From DASQFI01 sp035633215 (GTDB lineage Bacteria; Acidobacteriota; Vicinamibacteria; Vicinamibacterales; SCN-69-37), in the NCBI GenBank assembly GCA_035633215.1, contig DASQFI010000067.1, positions 1 to 64,000 of the forward strand: 64,000 nt of DNA, given 5' to 3'. Numbering within the stretch: the first letter of the stretch is position 1; each line of letters opens with the position of its first letter. The translations under genes were made by a program, and so were the position numbers. The notes under the pieces are model-generated. The model did no database searches. It saw only the letters and a program-made list of their open reading frames with translations, and was not told the origin of the DNA. Shown one piece after another: positions 43,012-51,485 of this stretch.

Positions 43012-43491
43012 AAGGGCCGGACGGCGGTGTGATCGCCAGCACTGCGGCACGAAATAGCCGCGTCGATCGCCGCGCGTCACTCCACCGCGGGCGCGCGCCG
43101 CCGCAGCTCGTCGAAGACATTCTGGAGGAGGACGATTGTGTGGTCCGGTCTCGGTGCCTCGCGCGGAGTCGCCGGCACGACGACCGCCACGCGGTTGCCG
43201 TCCGGGGCGACGTCGAAGGCGACGACCCCGCCGAAGTTCGCCGCCCACACGCGCGGCTTGTCCGCGACGAACGTGCCGCCGCGCGTGGTGTAGCGGACGG
43301 CCATGATTCGCCCGCGGCTCTGATAGAGGATGTCAGAGCTCTCCGGCGCCCACACCGGCAGGGCGCCGCCGTCGTCGGACACCGGCGCCCGATTCTGCTC
43401 GCCTGAGGGCGGCGCCGAAAACGGCGGGACGTAGACCTCGGTCCGCCCTTGGATCTGTCCTCCGGGTTCCCCGACTTCCACCGACCAGACC

Positions 43492-43623
43492 GTTTTCGAG
43501 AAGCGTGTAGTCTACTGCCGGCCTCCAGCCGCACGCTCGCGCGCCCTTTGCGCGCGACATGCCGTCGGGCGCGCTGCGGCAAAGTCGGCCGGCAGCAGAC
43601 TACACGCTTCTCGAAAACGCCAT
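43492..43623. mobile_element. 132-bp palindromic insertion flanked by AGACC direct repeats
   Basis: Terminal arms GTTTTCGAGAAGCGTGTAGT (from 43492) and the complement ACTACACGCTTCTCGAAAAC, extended by CTGCCGGCC/GGCCGGCAGCAG, bracket a GC-rich centre. AGACC occurs on both sides (43487-43491 and 43624-43628). Deleting the element plus one AGACC rejoins PQVWSVEVGEP in frame. Confidence 0.85.
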
Positions 43624-43783
43624 AGACCTGCGGGATGCCGTCGATCTGGATGAACGCCAGGCGTTTGCCGACTGGCGTGAACGACGTCGGGTACTGGAAC
43701 GCGTCGCGGACTGTCAGCACCTGGGGCTGTCCTGCGCCGTCCGCGCGCGCCCATGAGATGCCGCCGACCAGCGCTCCAAATCC

Positions 43784-43879
43784 CGGAAATCACTTGACTT
43801 GACGTGGTAGGCTGCGCGCCCAGTTCGGATCTTCGAGGGCGCGCGCTGACGATACCACGTCAAGTCAAGTGACTTTCCG
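43784..43879. mobile_element. 96-bp palindromic insertion, CACTTGACTTGACGTGGT family, copy 2
   Basis: Arms 43784-43809 and 43853-43879 pair with one bulge, around a ~43-nt spacer that is itself partly palindromic (GGCTGCGCGCCC / GGGCGCGCGC). Removal rejoins GRHVVFGALVGGISW of the kinase pseudogene. Confidence 0.85.
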
Positions 43880-44920
43880 TGTAAGACAACGTGGCGCCCG
43901 TCGGGCATCCACACCGGAGCGGAATAGGTTCTTCCGCCAGACGTCAGCCGTGTCTTGCTTCCGCTTCGCGGATCGAACACCCAGATGTCCTGATCGGCGC
44001 CGTCGCGCACCGCGATCGCGACCCGCGCGCCGTCGGGTGACAGGCGGGGTTTGCCGACATACGGATCCGCCTTCTCGAGCAGCGGCTCCTGCTTGCCTGT
44101 CGCATCGAGCCAACTCACCAGCATTTCGGCGGAGGCCGTCCTGCCCGAATTCTTCCGGTACACGACGGTGCCGTCGCGCGAGACGCCAAACTGCGCGCCG
44201 CCCGTCACCGGATCGAACGCCGCGTCGACGGCGATCGGCACGACAGGACCGTGCGTCGCTCCTGTGCCTGCGTCCAGCCGCACCGCGAGGATCCCGGCGC
44301 GCGTGGTGTACATCAGATGCCCGCTCGGCAGATACCGGGGAGTCGTCGCCGCGCGGACGACCGTCTGACGTCGTCCGTCGTCGAACGAGACGATCTCGAC
44401 CCTGGTGGTCTCGAGACTCGCCGGATCCGCCACAATCGCGACGAGCGCCGCCTTCCCTCCCGGCAGAACGTGCGGGTGGTTGTGGAAGAGCTCGCCCGGA
44501 GCCAGCTGAACCACTGGCGAGGGCGCTCCGCCGTCCGCACTCACGCGGACGAGCGCCACCGGTCCGGGCGTGCCCGTACCGACGACGAGGGTCCCGTCGT
44601 CCGTCCAGTGGCCACCGGTCATGACAGCGAGGTCGGCCAGGGGAACCACTGCACCGCCCTCGACCGGGACCTTGGCGAGCTTTCCACCGGACCGGAACGC
44701 GACCCACTGGCCGTCCGGAGAAAAGAACGGGTGCGAGGCGCCCTGCGTGCCGCCGAGCTCCGTGACCTTCGCGTCCTCCAGCCTCCGCGTGAACAGCCGG
44801 CGTGCCGCCGGAAACCGAACCGACGAAGACCAGCCGTGTTGCGTCGGGCGAGATGATCAGAGAGCTGAACGTCGGGCGCCGCGAGAGGCACGAGCGAGAC
44901 CTCGGTTCCCAGATCGACGT

Positions 44921-45082
44921 AGTGGCCTGTCTCGGCTGATTCAGCACCGACCTCCGGGCGGGGCATCCCGGCTGGCTGCGTTGCTCCTCCTTCAAATACT
45001 TTGAGTATTCTCAGTCGTCGCGCCTTGCCATCCGGGCGCCGCGCTCCGGAATTCGGTACTGACTCAGCCGAGACAGACCACT
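44921..45082. mobile_element. ~160-bp palindromic insertion with inner TTCAAATACTTTGAGTATTC hairpin
   Basis: Outer arms 44921-44949 (AGTGGCCTGTCTCGGCTGAT, then TCAGCACCG) and 45054-45082 pair with a few mismatches. The inner part contains CTGCGTTGCTCCTCCTTCAA / ATACTTTGAGTATTCTCAG, a hairpin motif I have seen in dispersed repeats. Removal joins SQPLVRLVVDLGTEVSL. Confidence 0.75.
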
Positions 45083-45438
45083 AGTCTGACGAGCGGTTGC
45101 GAGGCCCTCGCCGGCGCGGCGCGCCACGGCGCCCAGAGCGCGACGGCTGCGACGATCCCAAGTGCGCCGGCGGCAATCCATCCGGCAGCGACAGACCGCG
45201 GGGGCGGGGCGGCGGGCTGCCGGCCGGTGTCGAGCAGTTTCCAGACATCGCCGATATCGCGCAACCGCTTGCGCGGATCCTTCTCGAGGCAGCTTTCGAG
45301 GAGGTGCCGCGCGCGGGCGGGCACGCGTCCCAGCTCGGCTCGGCGCGGATGACGGCCGCGATGATCGTCGAGAGGTCGTCCCCGTCGAAGGCGCGCCGGC
45401 CGGTGATCATCTCGTAGAAGACCACCCCGAACGCCCAG

Positions 45439-45538
45439 TGCCGTTCCAACTTACTGCACCAATGCGCACCATCCTTCGCGCCAGCCGACGCAGTTACGCC
45501 GAGAGCATAGGCTCTTGGCGGAACAAGTTGGAACGGCA
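45439..45538. mobile_element. 100-bp palindromic insertion flanked by CCAG direct repeats
   Basis: Arms TGCCGTTCCAACTT (45439-45452) and AAGTTGGAACGGCA (45525-45538) are exact complements. CCAG is duplicated at 45435-45438 and 45539-45542. Deleting the element and one CCAG restores DIWAFGVVFYEM in the kinase frame. Confidence 0.9.
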
Positions 45539-46192
45539 CCAGATGTCCGGACGCTTGTCGACGGCCTTGCCGAGCGCCTGCTCCGGCGCCATGTAGGCCG
45601 CAGTGCCCAGAATCATTCCGGCCTTCGTCCCCTCGTGGGTCACCGTCGGGGAGTTCGAGGGGTCGCTGGCCGTCGCGCTTCCTGGTTCGATCTTCGCCAG
45701 CCCGAAGTCCAGCACCTTGACCGTCCCATCGCTTCGGATCCTGATGTTGGCGGGCTTGAGGTCGCGATGGATGATGCCCTTCTCGTGCGCCGCGTCCAGG
45801 GCATCGGCGATCTGTCGTGCGTAGCCGAGCGCGGTGTCGAACGGCAGAGGGCCCTTCGGCGACTCTCCGTCCACGAGCTCCATTACGAGGTAGTTGGGAC
45901 CGACGTCGTACAGCGTGCAGATGTTGGCGGGTTCAGCGCCGCGACGGCCCGCGCTTCGCGTTCAAATCGATCGCTGAAGTCCTCACCTGAGAGCTTGATC
46001 GCGACATCGCGCCCGACGCGCGGATCGCGCGCGCGGTAGACGACGCCCATGCCACCGGCGCCAATCTGCTCGATGATCTCGTAGGGGCCGAGCTTGTCAC
46101 CGGCGGACAGCTGCACCGGCGACAGTTTATTCCGCCCGAGGGCATTTCAGCTCGTGGCACGTGTGAGCTTCAGAGTTCAAGTTCTACGTTTC

Positions 46193-46480
46193 TCACCAGC
46201 CCGTCATCACCTTGAACGTCTGCCGTTTCGCATTCGGCTCGTCGATGACCACGAACTTCGTGTGATCGCCAGTGGGCGACCAGGTGGACGACCCGGCGCC
46301 GTGGGCTGGCAGACGGAAGAGTGGCGTCGGCTTGCCAAGCGTGAGCGTGCCTCCCGCCTTCGTCACCGGCACGGCCATAAGGAGCCGATCTGATTTCACG
46401 TACAGGATCACCTGACCATCTCGCCGGCACGCCGGCTCGGTTCCGCCCCCCTGCGACACGGGCATGCGCTGCTCGGTCAC
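46193..46480 (-). pseudogene. 3' fragment of a kinase-PD40 gene
   Basis: The frame encodes the end of a PD40 propeller (PACRRDGQVILYVKSDRLLM, GKPTPLFRLPAHGAGSSTWS) and the tail EPNAKRQTFKVMTGW. No kinase part is present; the fragment begins right at the 3' end of the CorA-like gene. Its tail matches the scrap at 33055. Confidence 0.75.
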
Positions 46481-47832
46481 CGGAGCCAACCCTTCACGGC
46501 AAAGACGTAGAGCGCAATCGCCATTCCCATGACGACGCCGAAAGCCACCTGGCCGAGCGTCACGGGCCACGGGTTGTCAGAGACATTCATGCCCAGCAAC
46601 CCGCCGACGACCGATGGAATCAATCCGAGGAAGCTGACAACCGCCAGCAGCTTGAGGAACTTGTTCATCTCGAACGACTTGAAGTTGATGTGCAGCTCGA
46701 TGAGCGTCTGCACTTCTTCTTTTGTTCTGCTCACGGTTTCGTACAGCGAGTCGATCTCAGCGAGCAGTTCGTCGAGAGCTTTCTCGTCCTTGAGGCTCAC
46801 GTCACGGAGTCTTGCCTTGCCGCTGGCTAGGGCGTGCACGATGTTTCTCACGTGCCACAGGTCGAGCGCCGTGCTGGAGATTTTGCGCCTGAGCTGGAAG
46901 CTGTCGTGCAGGAACGCCTTGCCGCCCTCAACGGCTTCCAGACGCCGGGCCTCGTCCTCGAGCCTCTGGGATACGGCGAGGTTGTCGTCGCTCACGCCCG
47001 ACAAAAGGCTCGAGATAACGCGCGCCTCGAACATCGGCGCCTGAAGTGCAGTGCCAAGAAGCAGCGCACGGTTCTGCAGGTCGGCGGCACCCGTTGAAGC
47101 CGAGAGCACGCCTCCTTCCGTCACGACTGCGAGAAGCCACTCTCGGTGTACTTCAGGGAAGCCTCCATCGCTCACGGACGGAATCTGGAGCAACAGCGTG
47201 GTCCGATCTCCGTAGTCGCGCAGCCTCGCATGCGTGTCGTGGATCTGTATGCGGTCGAGATCGCGATCCGACATGCCGGCCAGCCGTGCGAAGTCACGAA
47301 AGCGCGCGTCATCCAGGCCTGACGCATGTGCCCAGCCCGCCGCCGGCTCGTTCGCCCGCCTCAGGAAGGTGTTCCAGTCCGAGGAGACGGTTCCGCCGTT
47401 CGCGCTCAGGACCTTCACTGTCGGCTCGCCCACGTGAGCTGCCCGGCCCGCCCTACTGGGCTTCCGCACGACCACCGATCCGGCGCGAGTGCCGAAGGCG
47501 ACGGCCCTGCCGATGCGGAGCGCGCGAAGCATCAGCGATCCGCTCGCGAGGTCCGACACCTGCGGCAGCAGGGCGACGACCGGACCCAGAATCGTCACGA
47601 CATCTACGATTCGCCACCGACTGCGGATCCACTCGGAGCGGTTCGGCGCGACGGCGGCTTGAACCACGAACTCGGCGGCAAAGGCGCTGACCAACACCCA
47701 TTCGATCAGGGTTAGCCATCGCTCGCCCGCCGGGGTCACGTCGAAGACCATCGGGCCGAGCGCCGTCGCGAGCGCGACGAGCGCGAGAACGCCCATGATT
47801 GTTTCGTTGAAGAACCGTGCGACTCTCGCCAA
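46477..47832 (-). CDS. CorA-family Mg2+ channel fused to an N-terminal voltage-sensor-like domain
   Basis: Protein of 451 residues. Residues ~130-451 are CorA: a cytoplasmic helical domain (LHDSFQLRRKISSTALDLWH, ETVSRTKEEVQTLIELHINF), then TM1 with the signature GMN at 414-416 and TM2 (VAFGVVMGMAIALYVFAVKG). Before it lie four more membrane segments with the layout of an ion-channel voltage sensor: S1 ~12-31; S2 ~42-61 with Glu54; WRIVDVVTILGPVV as S3 with Asp77; and S4 ~100-116 with arginines at 103, 106 and 109 (every third residue) plus 116. The initiator is TTG at 47832, three bases after the HD gene's stop; an internal ATG at residue 13 is possible but would cut S1. Probable role: divalent cation channel gated or modulated by voltage (inference). 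Confidence 0.82.
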   Translation of the reverse strand: MARVARFFNETIMGVLALVALATALGPMVFDVTPAGERWLTLIEWVLVSAFAAEFVVQAAVAPNRSEWIRSRWRIVDVVTILGPVVALLPQVSDLASGSLMLRALRIGRAVAFGTRAGSVVVRKPSRAGRAAHVGEPTVKVLSANGGTVSSDWNTFLRRANEPAAGWAHASGLDDARFRDFARLAGMSDRDLDRIQIHDTHARLRDYGDRTTLLLQIPSVSDGGFPEVHREWLLAVVTEGGVLSASTGAADLQNRALLLGTALQAPMFEARVISSLLSGVSDDNLAVSQRLEDEARRLEAVEGGKAFLHDSFQLRRKISSTALDLWHVRNIVHALASGKARLRDVSLKDEKALDELLAEIDSLYETVSRTKEEVQTLIELHINFKSFEMNKFLKLLAVVSFLGLIPSVVGGLLGMNVSDNPWPVTLGQVAFGVVMGMAIALYVFAVKGWLR

Positions 47833-47835
47833 GGG

Positions 47836-48378
47836 TCACTCCGCCAGAGCCAGTGCGTTGCGGGCATTGCGCACGGCCGCGTCGAAGGCGGCGTCGAGCG
47901 CCGGATTCACGTCCCTGCACCCAGCGACCACTCGCTCCGCCCAGTCGAAGTACTCCGTTCTGCGTTGGAATGACCAGCCCTTCGGCGGGCTCAACGCAAT
48001 CTCGCGGACGTTGCTGATTTTGTCTGCGATCTTGAGCTGCTTTGCCAGTGGACTCGACGCTCGCGCACGCTCGATCTGCAATTGCTTACGTGCCTCCTTC
48101 GGGAGCGACTTGTCGTCGGTTACCTCCCGTACGAGCAATTCGAAAGCTCGTCCGAACTCAGCCGACAGCTCCTCAAATGTGGTAGCGGTGTCCTCGACGG
48201 TGTCGTGGAGGATGGCGGCGAGGAGCAGATGCTCATCGGTGACGGCCCCTTCGCAGGCGAGCACGGTAGCGACATCGATGACGTGATTGACGTACGGGGA
48301 CGCCTCGACACCCTTGCGACGCTGGTCGCGGTGCTTGCGGGCAGCGAATCTCAGCGCGTTCAGGAGCGCGGTCGTCAT
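47836..48378 (-). CDS. HD-domain hydrolase of the MESH1/SpoT (ppGpp hydrolase) type
   Basis: Protein of 180 residues. The ordered HD-domain residues are H15 (AARKHRDQRRKG), H32 (YVNHVIDVA), the H58-D59 pair (ILHDTVEDT) and the later Asp in KIADKISNVREIA. This pattern is that of small alarmone hydrolases and the SpoT hydrolase domain, which remove the 3' pyrophosphate of (p)ppGpp; there is no synthetase domain. It ends three bases before the CorA fusion gene and is probably co-transcribed with it. Confidence 0.8.
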   Translation of the reverse strand: MTTALLNALRFAARKHRDQRRKGVEASPYVNHVIDVATVLACEGAVTDEHLLLAAILHDTVEDTATTFEELSAEFGRAFELLVREVTDDKSLPKEARKQLQIERARASSPLAKQLKIADKISNVREIALSPPKGWSFQRRTEYFDWAERVVAGCRDVNPALDAAFDAAVRNARNALALAE

Positions 48379-48393
48379 GGGTCTCTCCAGTGA

Positions 48394-49284
48394 CTACAAG
48401 GTGGGCCGCGCCACCCGTGCCGAGTACTGCGACGGCTCGAGACGGCAGACGGATGACAAGGCGCCCTGCAGCATGTAGAGGCGCGGACCGGTGCCGAAAC
48501 GAAACAGCCGGTACAAGTGGTACTTCGGAGCCTCCCGTTCCGACACCGTCACCTCGTTCGGGCTGACATAGAACGGATGGTACTTTGCCAGTCCGGTCGT
48601 TTTCACTTCAATGAGCCGACGGCTGCCGTCGCGGTTGAACGATCGGATGTCGTATCCGGCGCCGTCGCCCTCGGCGTCCGACACCCACACGAGCCGCTTC
48701 GCCAATTCGGGCCGGCGCTCGACGTCGGTGAGACGACGAGCCTCGAACTCGAGCGTCCATTCCTCTCCCATGCGGCCCAGTTTGCGGTTCTCGGCATCGA
48801 GGCGGACGAAGTCGGTCTTACGCGCCACACGTGTTCCAGCGGCAGCGGTCCTCTCCGCGATATGCACGCCAGCCTCGCCGATAGGCTCTGGCGGCAGTTC
48901 GATGAGCCGCTCCACCTGACTGAAATCGGTCGCTGCCGGCTGCTCCGGTCTTACGACCGGGCTCGTCGTCAGGCGGTCGAAGAAGCCAGGCTCGATCGCG
49001 AGGCGCTCGAGAACGACTTGTTCAAGAAGCTGCTGGTAATTGCTCCGCGGTTTGTAACCGTCGATGTACGGCAGATCGCCGAGATGCAAGAGCACGGCGC
49101 TGATGTTGGCGTGCTTGAACTCAATCGATCCTTTGGAGCGGCGGATCTGCTGCTGAAGCCGGCGGTTCCGCTCGGCCTTGTTGACCGGCTGGCCGGAGAG
49201 CTCCGCCTGCAGCATAGCGAAGTAGTCGGCGGCAATCAGCTCGACCTCGTCACGGGTCCAGGCGGAGGACATCGCTTGAGACAT
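48394..49284 (-). CDS. DUF3883-domain protein (putative PD-(D/E)XK nuclease)
   Basis: Protein of 296 residues. The N-terminal ~100 residues are helical (WTRDEVELIAADYFAMLQAE). The C-terminal ~130 residues form a DUF3883-like domain: GRMGEEWTLEFEARRLTDVE, then GAGYDIRSF followed by RRLIEVKTTG, which provides the Asp, Glu and Lys of a PD-(D/E)XK active site. DUF3883 domains are common in restriction and other defence loci; here the gene borders the helicase/PLD cluster. The start is 13 bp from the divergent gene at 49298. Confidence 0.78.
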   Translation of the reverse strand: MSQAMSSAWTRDEVELIAADYFAMLQAELSGQPVNKAERNRRLQQQIRRSKGSIEFKHANISAVLLHLGDLPYIDGYKPRSNYQQLLEQVVLERLAIEPGFFDRLTTSPVVRPEQPAATDFSQVERLIELPPEPIGEAGVHIAERTAAAGTRVARKTDFVRLDAENRKLGRMGEEWTLEFEARRLTDVERRPELAKRLVWVSDAEGDGAGYDIRSFNRDGSRRLIEVKTTGLAKYHPFYVSPNEVTVSEREAPKYHLYRLFRFGTGPRLYMLQGALSSVCRLEPSQYSARVARPTL

Positions 49285-49297
49285 GTAGGATACGGGG

Positions 49298-49990
49298 ATG
49301 TGCTCAGCGAAGGATCTGAATCACCGAGTCACCGCATATTACGGCCGTGTCGCAGCGGATGCGCATCACCGATACCGTTCGTGGGAGCACTGTTACCGGT
49401 TTTTCAAGTCAAGGACGCGAGAAAACCTGATTGCAGAGAAGGACGCCGCAGCGTTGCAGCTCGGATTCTACCTGGCCAGCTGGGGAATGTATCGAGGCTC
49501 CGCCTTCCTGCTGCAGCGCGCATACACGGTTCATACAGGCGTTGTCGAACGGCTGGCCTCGCCTCAGTTCGCGGAGCTATGGGACAAAGAGGTCGGGTCG
49601 GACGCATCCGATGTGCGGCTTGTCCCGCTCATCCTCGCCGCAGTCGCGGCGATCAAGGAAGCCTACGCACCCTTTGGTGGCGCAAGAGACACCCTCGTCA
49701 CCAAGGTTCTCCTCGGCACAATGGCCTGCCTACCGGCGTGCGATCGATTCTTTATCGACGGCTTCAAGAAGTCGGGCAACCGCTACTCCTCCGTCAACGA
49801 ACGGTTTGTACAAAGGATCCTGCGATTCTGCTCCGACTGCGGCACCGAGCTGCGGGGGGAGCAATCGAGGATTGAGGCCGACGGAGGCATCCACTATCCA
49901 CTTATGAAGCTGGCGGACATGTACTTCTGGCAGATCGGTTACGAGGCCGCAGCGCGGAAAGCTGGCGGAGAATCGAAGCTGACGGACTAG
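49298..49990 (+). CDS. Uncharacterised protein, defence-island associated
   Basis: Protein of 230 residues with no signal or membrane segment. It contains RVTAYYGRVAADAHHRYRSW, then EHCYRFF, and AALQLGFYLASWGMYRGSAF, blocks I have seen in conserved hypothetical proteins but cannot assign. A CSDC motif occurs late (RFCSDCGTEL). It is the only plus-strand gene between 43 and 64 kb and sits among nuclease genes. The ATG at 49298 is 13 bp from the divergent DUF3883 start. Confidence 0.65.
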   Translation: MCSAKDLNHRVTAYYGRVAADAHHRYRSWEHCYRFFKSRTRENLIAEKDAAALQLGFYLASWGMYRGSAFLLQRAYTVHTGVVERLASPQFAELWDKEVGSDASDVRLVPLILAAVAAIKEAYAPFGGARDTLVTKVLLGTMACLPACDRFFIDGFKKSGNRYSSVNERFVQRILRFCSDCGTELRGEQSRIEADGGIHYPLMKLADMYFWQIGYEAAARKAGGESKLTD

Positions 49991-50027
49991 CAAGACCTTG
50001 CGCGAGCCTCAGTCGGTTTGCCTGTCG

Positions 50028-50691
50028 CTACTTCCTGAACACATTCTCGTAATGCCAACGGAGCAGTTCACCGTTCGGCCGATCCGCCTCGCGCGTCCGG
50101 TGTCCGACCGTCTTCCCGGCCAGCGGATAGTACGAGTGCCCGTTCTGAAAATGGTGCCGGAGATCTGCGCTGACGACGAGCTTCAGCTCGGGGGTCACGC
50201 TGACGTAACCGCGGTCGAACAGCCGGTGAAGATCTGACCGCAGTAGAATCCCGTTGGTCACTTCGTGCGGACCGTCCTTGGTGAACGGTTTGATGTGCGC
50301 AGCCTCGAGAACGGGCAGAGAGTGTTCGTCGGTGACGGCGCAAGCCCGGGAGTACGCGTCAGTCACGGCGAGCCGAAAAGCCCCCTGGCCCAGCCGAGGC
50401 CGGACAAGAATTGGTTCGCCCCATCGTTCGGTTGGCTGACGCTCGCGCGCCGTTGCCCTGCTCGAAGCACTCCCACGCGAGCCACTCCGGCAGTCGGTCG
50501 AATCGCGTGAAGATCCCGAAGCCGCCGATCATGCTTCGTGGCGCAGTGAGCTTGAAGTAGAAAGGACTGCCGGGTTCGCCGTGGAAAGTGAAATAGTCGG
50601 ATGGCGTCCAGAAGTTGACCTCGTCCCAGCGCTGACGACTCGCCAAGAAGTCGAACCAGCCGTGGTGGGTTGGGGCGATCCAACCCGTCAT
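50028..50691 (-). pseudogene. HNH endonuclease gene with internal deletion and frameshift
   Basis: The first part (from the ATG at 50691) matches the N-terminal domain of a family of HNH endonucleases: TPSDYFTFHGEPGSPFYFKL and then PEWLAWECFEQGNGA. The second part, in another frame, carries ILVRPRLGQGAFRLAVTDAY and the HNH domain itself: VLEAAHIKPF and NGILLRSDLHRLFDRGYVSV. Family members have ~70-80 residues between these blocks that are absent here, and the frames do not match at the junction. The HNH residues remain, but no continuous protein can be made. Confidence 0.75.
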
Positions 50692-50782
50692 CCTTTCGGC
50701 CCTTCCATTCCGCACACCTCGTCGAGGACGATCAGCGCGATTTCAACAAAAGTCCAGGCGGAGGATGCGACGGACATGCGTC

Positions 50783-51454
50783 TTAGCCCTGAAGGGCCTC
50801 ACACAGACGCGCGAACTGCTCACCGGTCATCTGGCTTCGGCTGAAGTAAGGATTTTGATGGTTGCTTAGCCGGATGTATGAGTACTCGCGGAGCTCAGGA
50901 ACGGAACCCAGCCAGACGCGCTCGCTCCTCATGATGACGATCGGCTTGGTTTGGCGAATCGCTTCGCGAACGATCTCGAACGAGTACCGCTGACTCGGCA
51001 ATTCGGATCCCAAGCTCGCATACCTGCGAGACTTGTAGGGAAAGTGCTCGACGCACATGATCTTCCGTGCGACGACTTCGAGGCCGACAACGTCTATCAG
51101 GTCACGAAGGCGCCTCCGCCACCAGAGATTCCCTCCTCCCGATTGGAATGCCGGATCCAAGAGGTAGAAGGGCGTGCGTGTCTCGAACGTCAGCGCCAGG
51201 CGCCATTGCTCGACGTAGTCGGGGTCGACGATGTCTCTGTAATCCTGCTCCGCGAAGCCCGGATTGAGCGCCAGCACGAGCACTTCCGCTGCGTGGACAC
51301 TACCTGTCCATGGCTGCGGCCGGAGGTCGAGCTTCAACTCGTACGGGCCTTTCAGGCGACGGCCGAGACGCCCGAGCGTCTCCGCGTCGACAGGCGCCAC
51401 GAACGGCGCTGTCTCCGGAAGATCAACCCAGGGGTTCGGGATCGTGAGCTTCAT
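50783..51454 (-). CDS. Uncharacterised protein with possible uracil-DNA-glycosylase-like fold
   Basis: Protein of 223 residues from the ATG at 51454. Motifs include AAEVLVLALNPGFAEQDY, ARKIMCVEHFPYKSRRYASL and a late RLSNHQNPYFSR. The order NPG, aromatic-rich middle, then N/H-x-NPxxS recalls the UDG superfamily, but the catalytic residues are not convincing, so this is a weak suggestion. It is 31 bp downstream of, and co-directional with, the helicase operon. Confidence 0.55.
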   Translation of the reverse strand: MKLTIPNPWVDLPETAPFVAPVDAETLGRLGRRLKGPYELKLDLRPQPWTGSVHAAEVLVLALNPGFAEQDYRDIVDPDYVEQWRLALTFETRTPFYLLDPAFQSGGGNLWWRRRLRDLIDVVGLEVVARKIMCVEHFPYKSRRYASLGSELPSQRYSFEIVREAIRQTKPIVIMRSERVWLGSVPELREYSYIRLSNHQNPYFSRSQMTGEQFARLCEALQG

Positions 51455-51485
51455 CTCAAACGCGGGCGGGACCCACGCCGATTGA

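Larger units (their letters stand above)
43077..46116 (-). pseudogene. Decayed Ser/Thr kinase-PD40 gene interrupted by four palindromic elements
   Basis: Reading leftwards from the GTG at 46116: the kinase N-lobe (GAGGMGVVYRARDPRVG); a one-base loss near 45925 that breaks ALN-P-NIC; the catalytic part (HRDLKPANIRIRSDGT, DFGLAK) up to DKRPDIW; a 100-bp element (45439-45538); the rest of the kinase (AFGVVFYEMITGRRAFDGDD) and a membrane helix; a ~160-bp element (44921-45082); at least two frameshifts (near 44870 and 44810); a PD40 region (HLMYTTRAGILAVRLDAGTG); an element at 43784-43879; more PD40; an element at 43492-43623; and the normal end (LLQNVFDELRRRAPAVE) at 43077. Removing the elements and fixing the shifts restores one kinase gene of ~870 codons. 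It is clearly non-functional as one protein. Confidence 0.92.

Noticed and set aside
43714..44649. Separate 311-residue PD40 protein
   Set aside because: Its last ~45 residues come from the inserted palindrome and the upstream DNA encodes the rest of the same kinase in other frames; it is part of the pseudogene.
45494..45883. Independent small kinase
   Set aside because: It ends inside the 100-bp palindrome and lacks the N-lobe and C-lobe parts, which flank it in other frames.
48517..49875. 452-codon plus-strand frame overlapping the DUF3883 gene
   Set aside because: It overlaps two better-supported genes in other frames and has no recognisable motif or ribosome-binding site.
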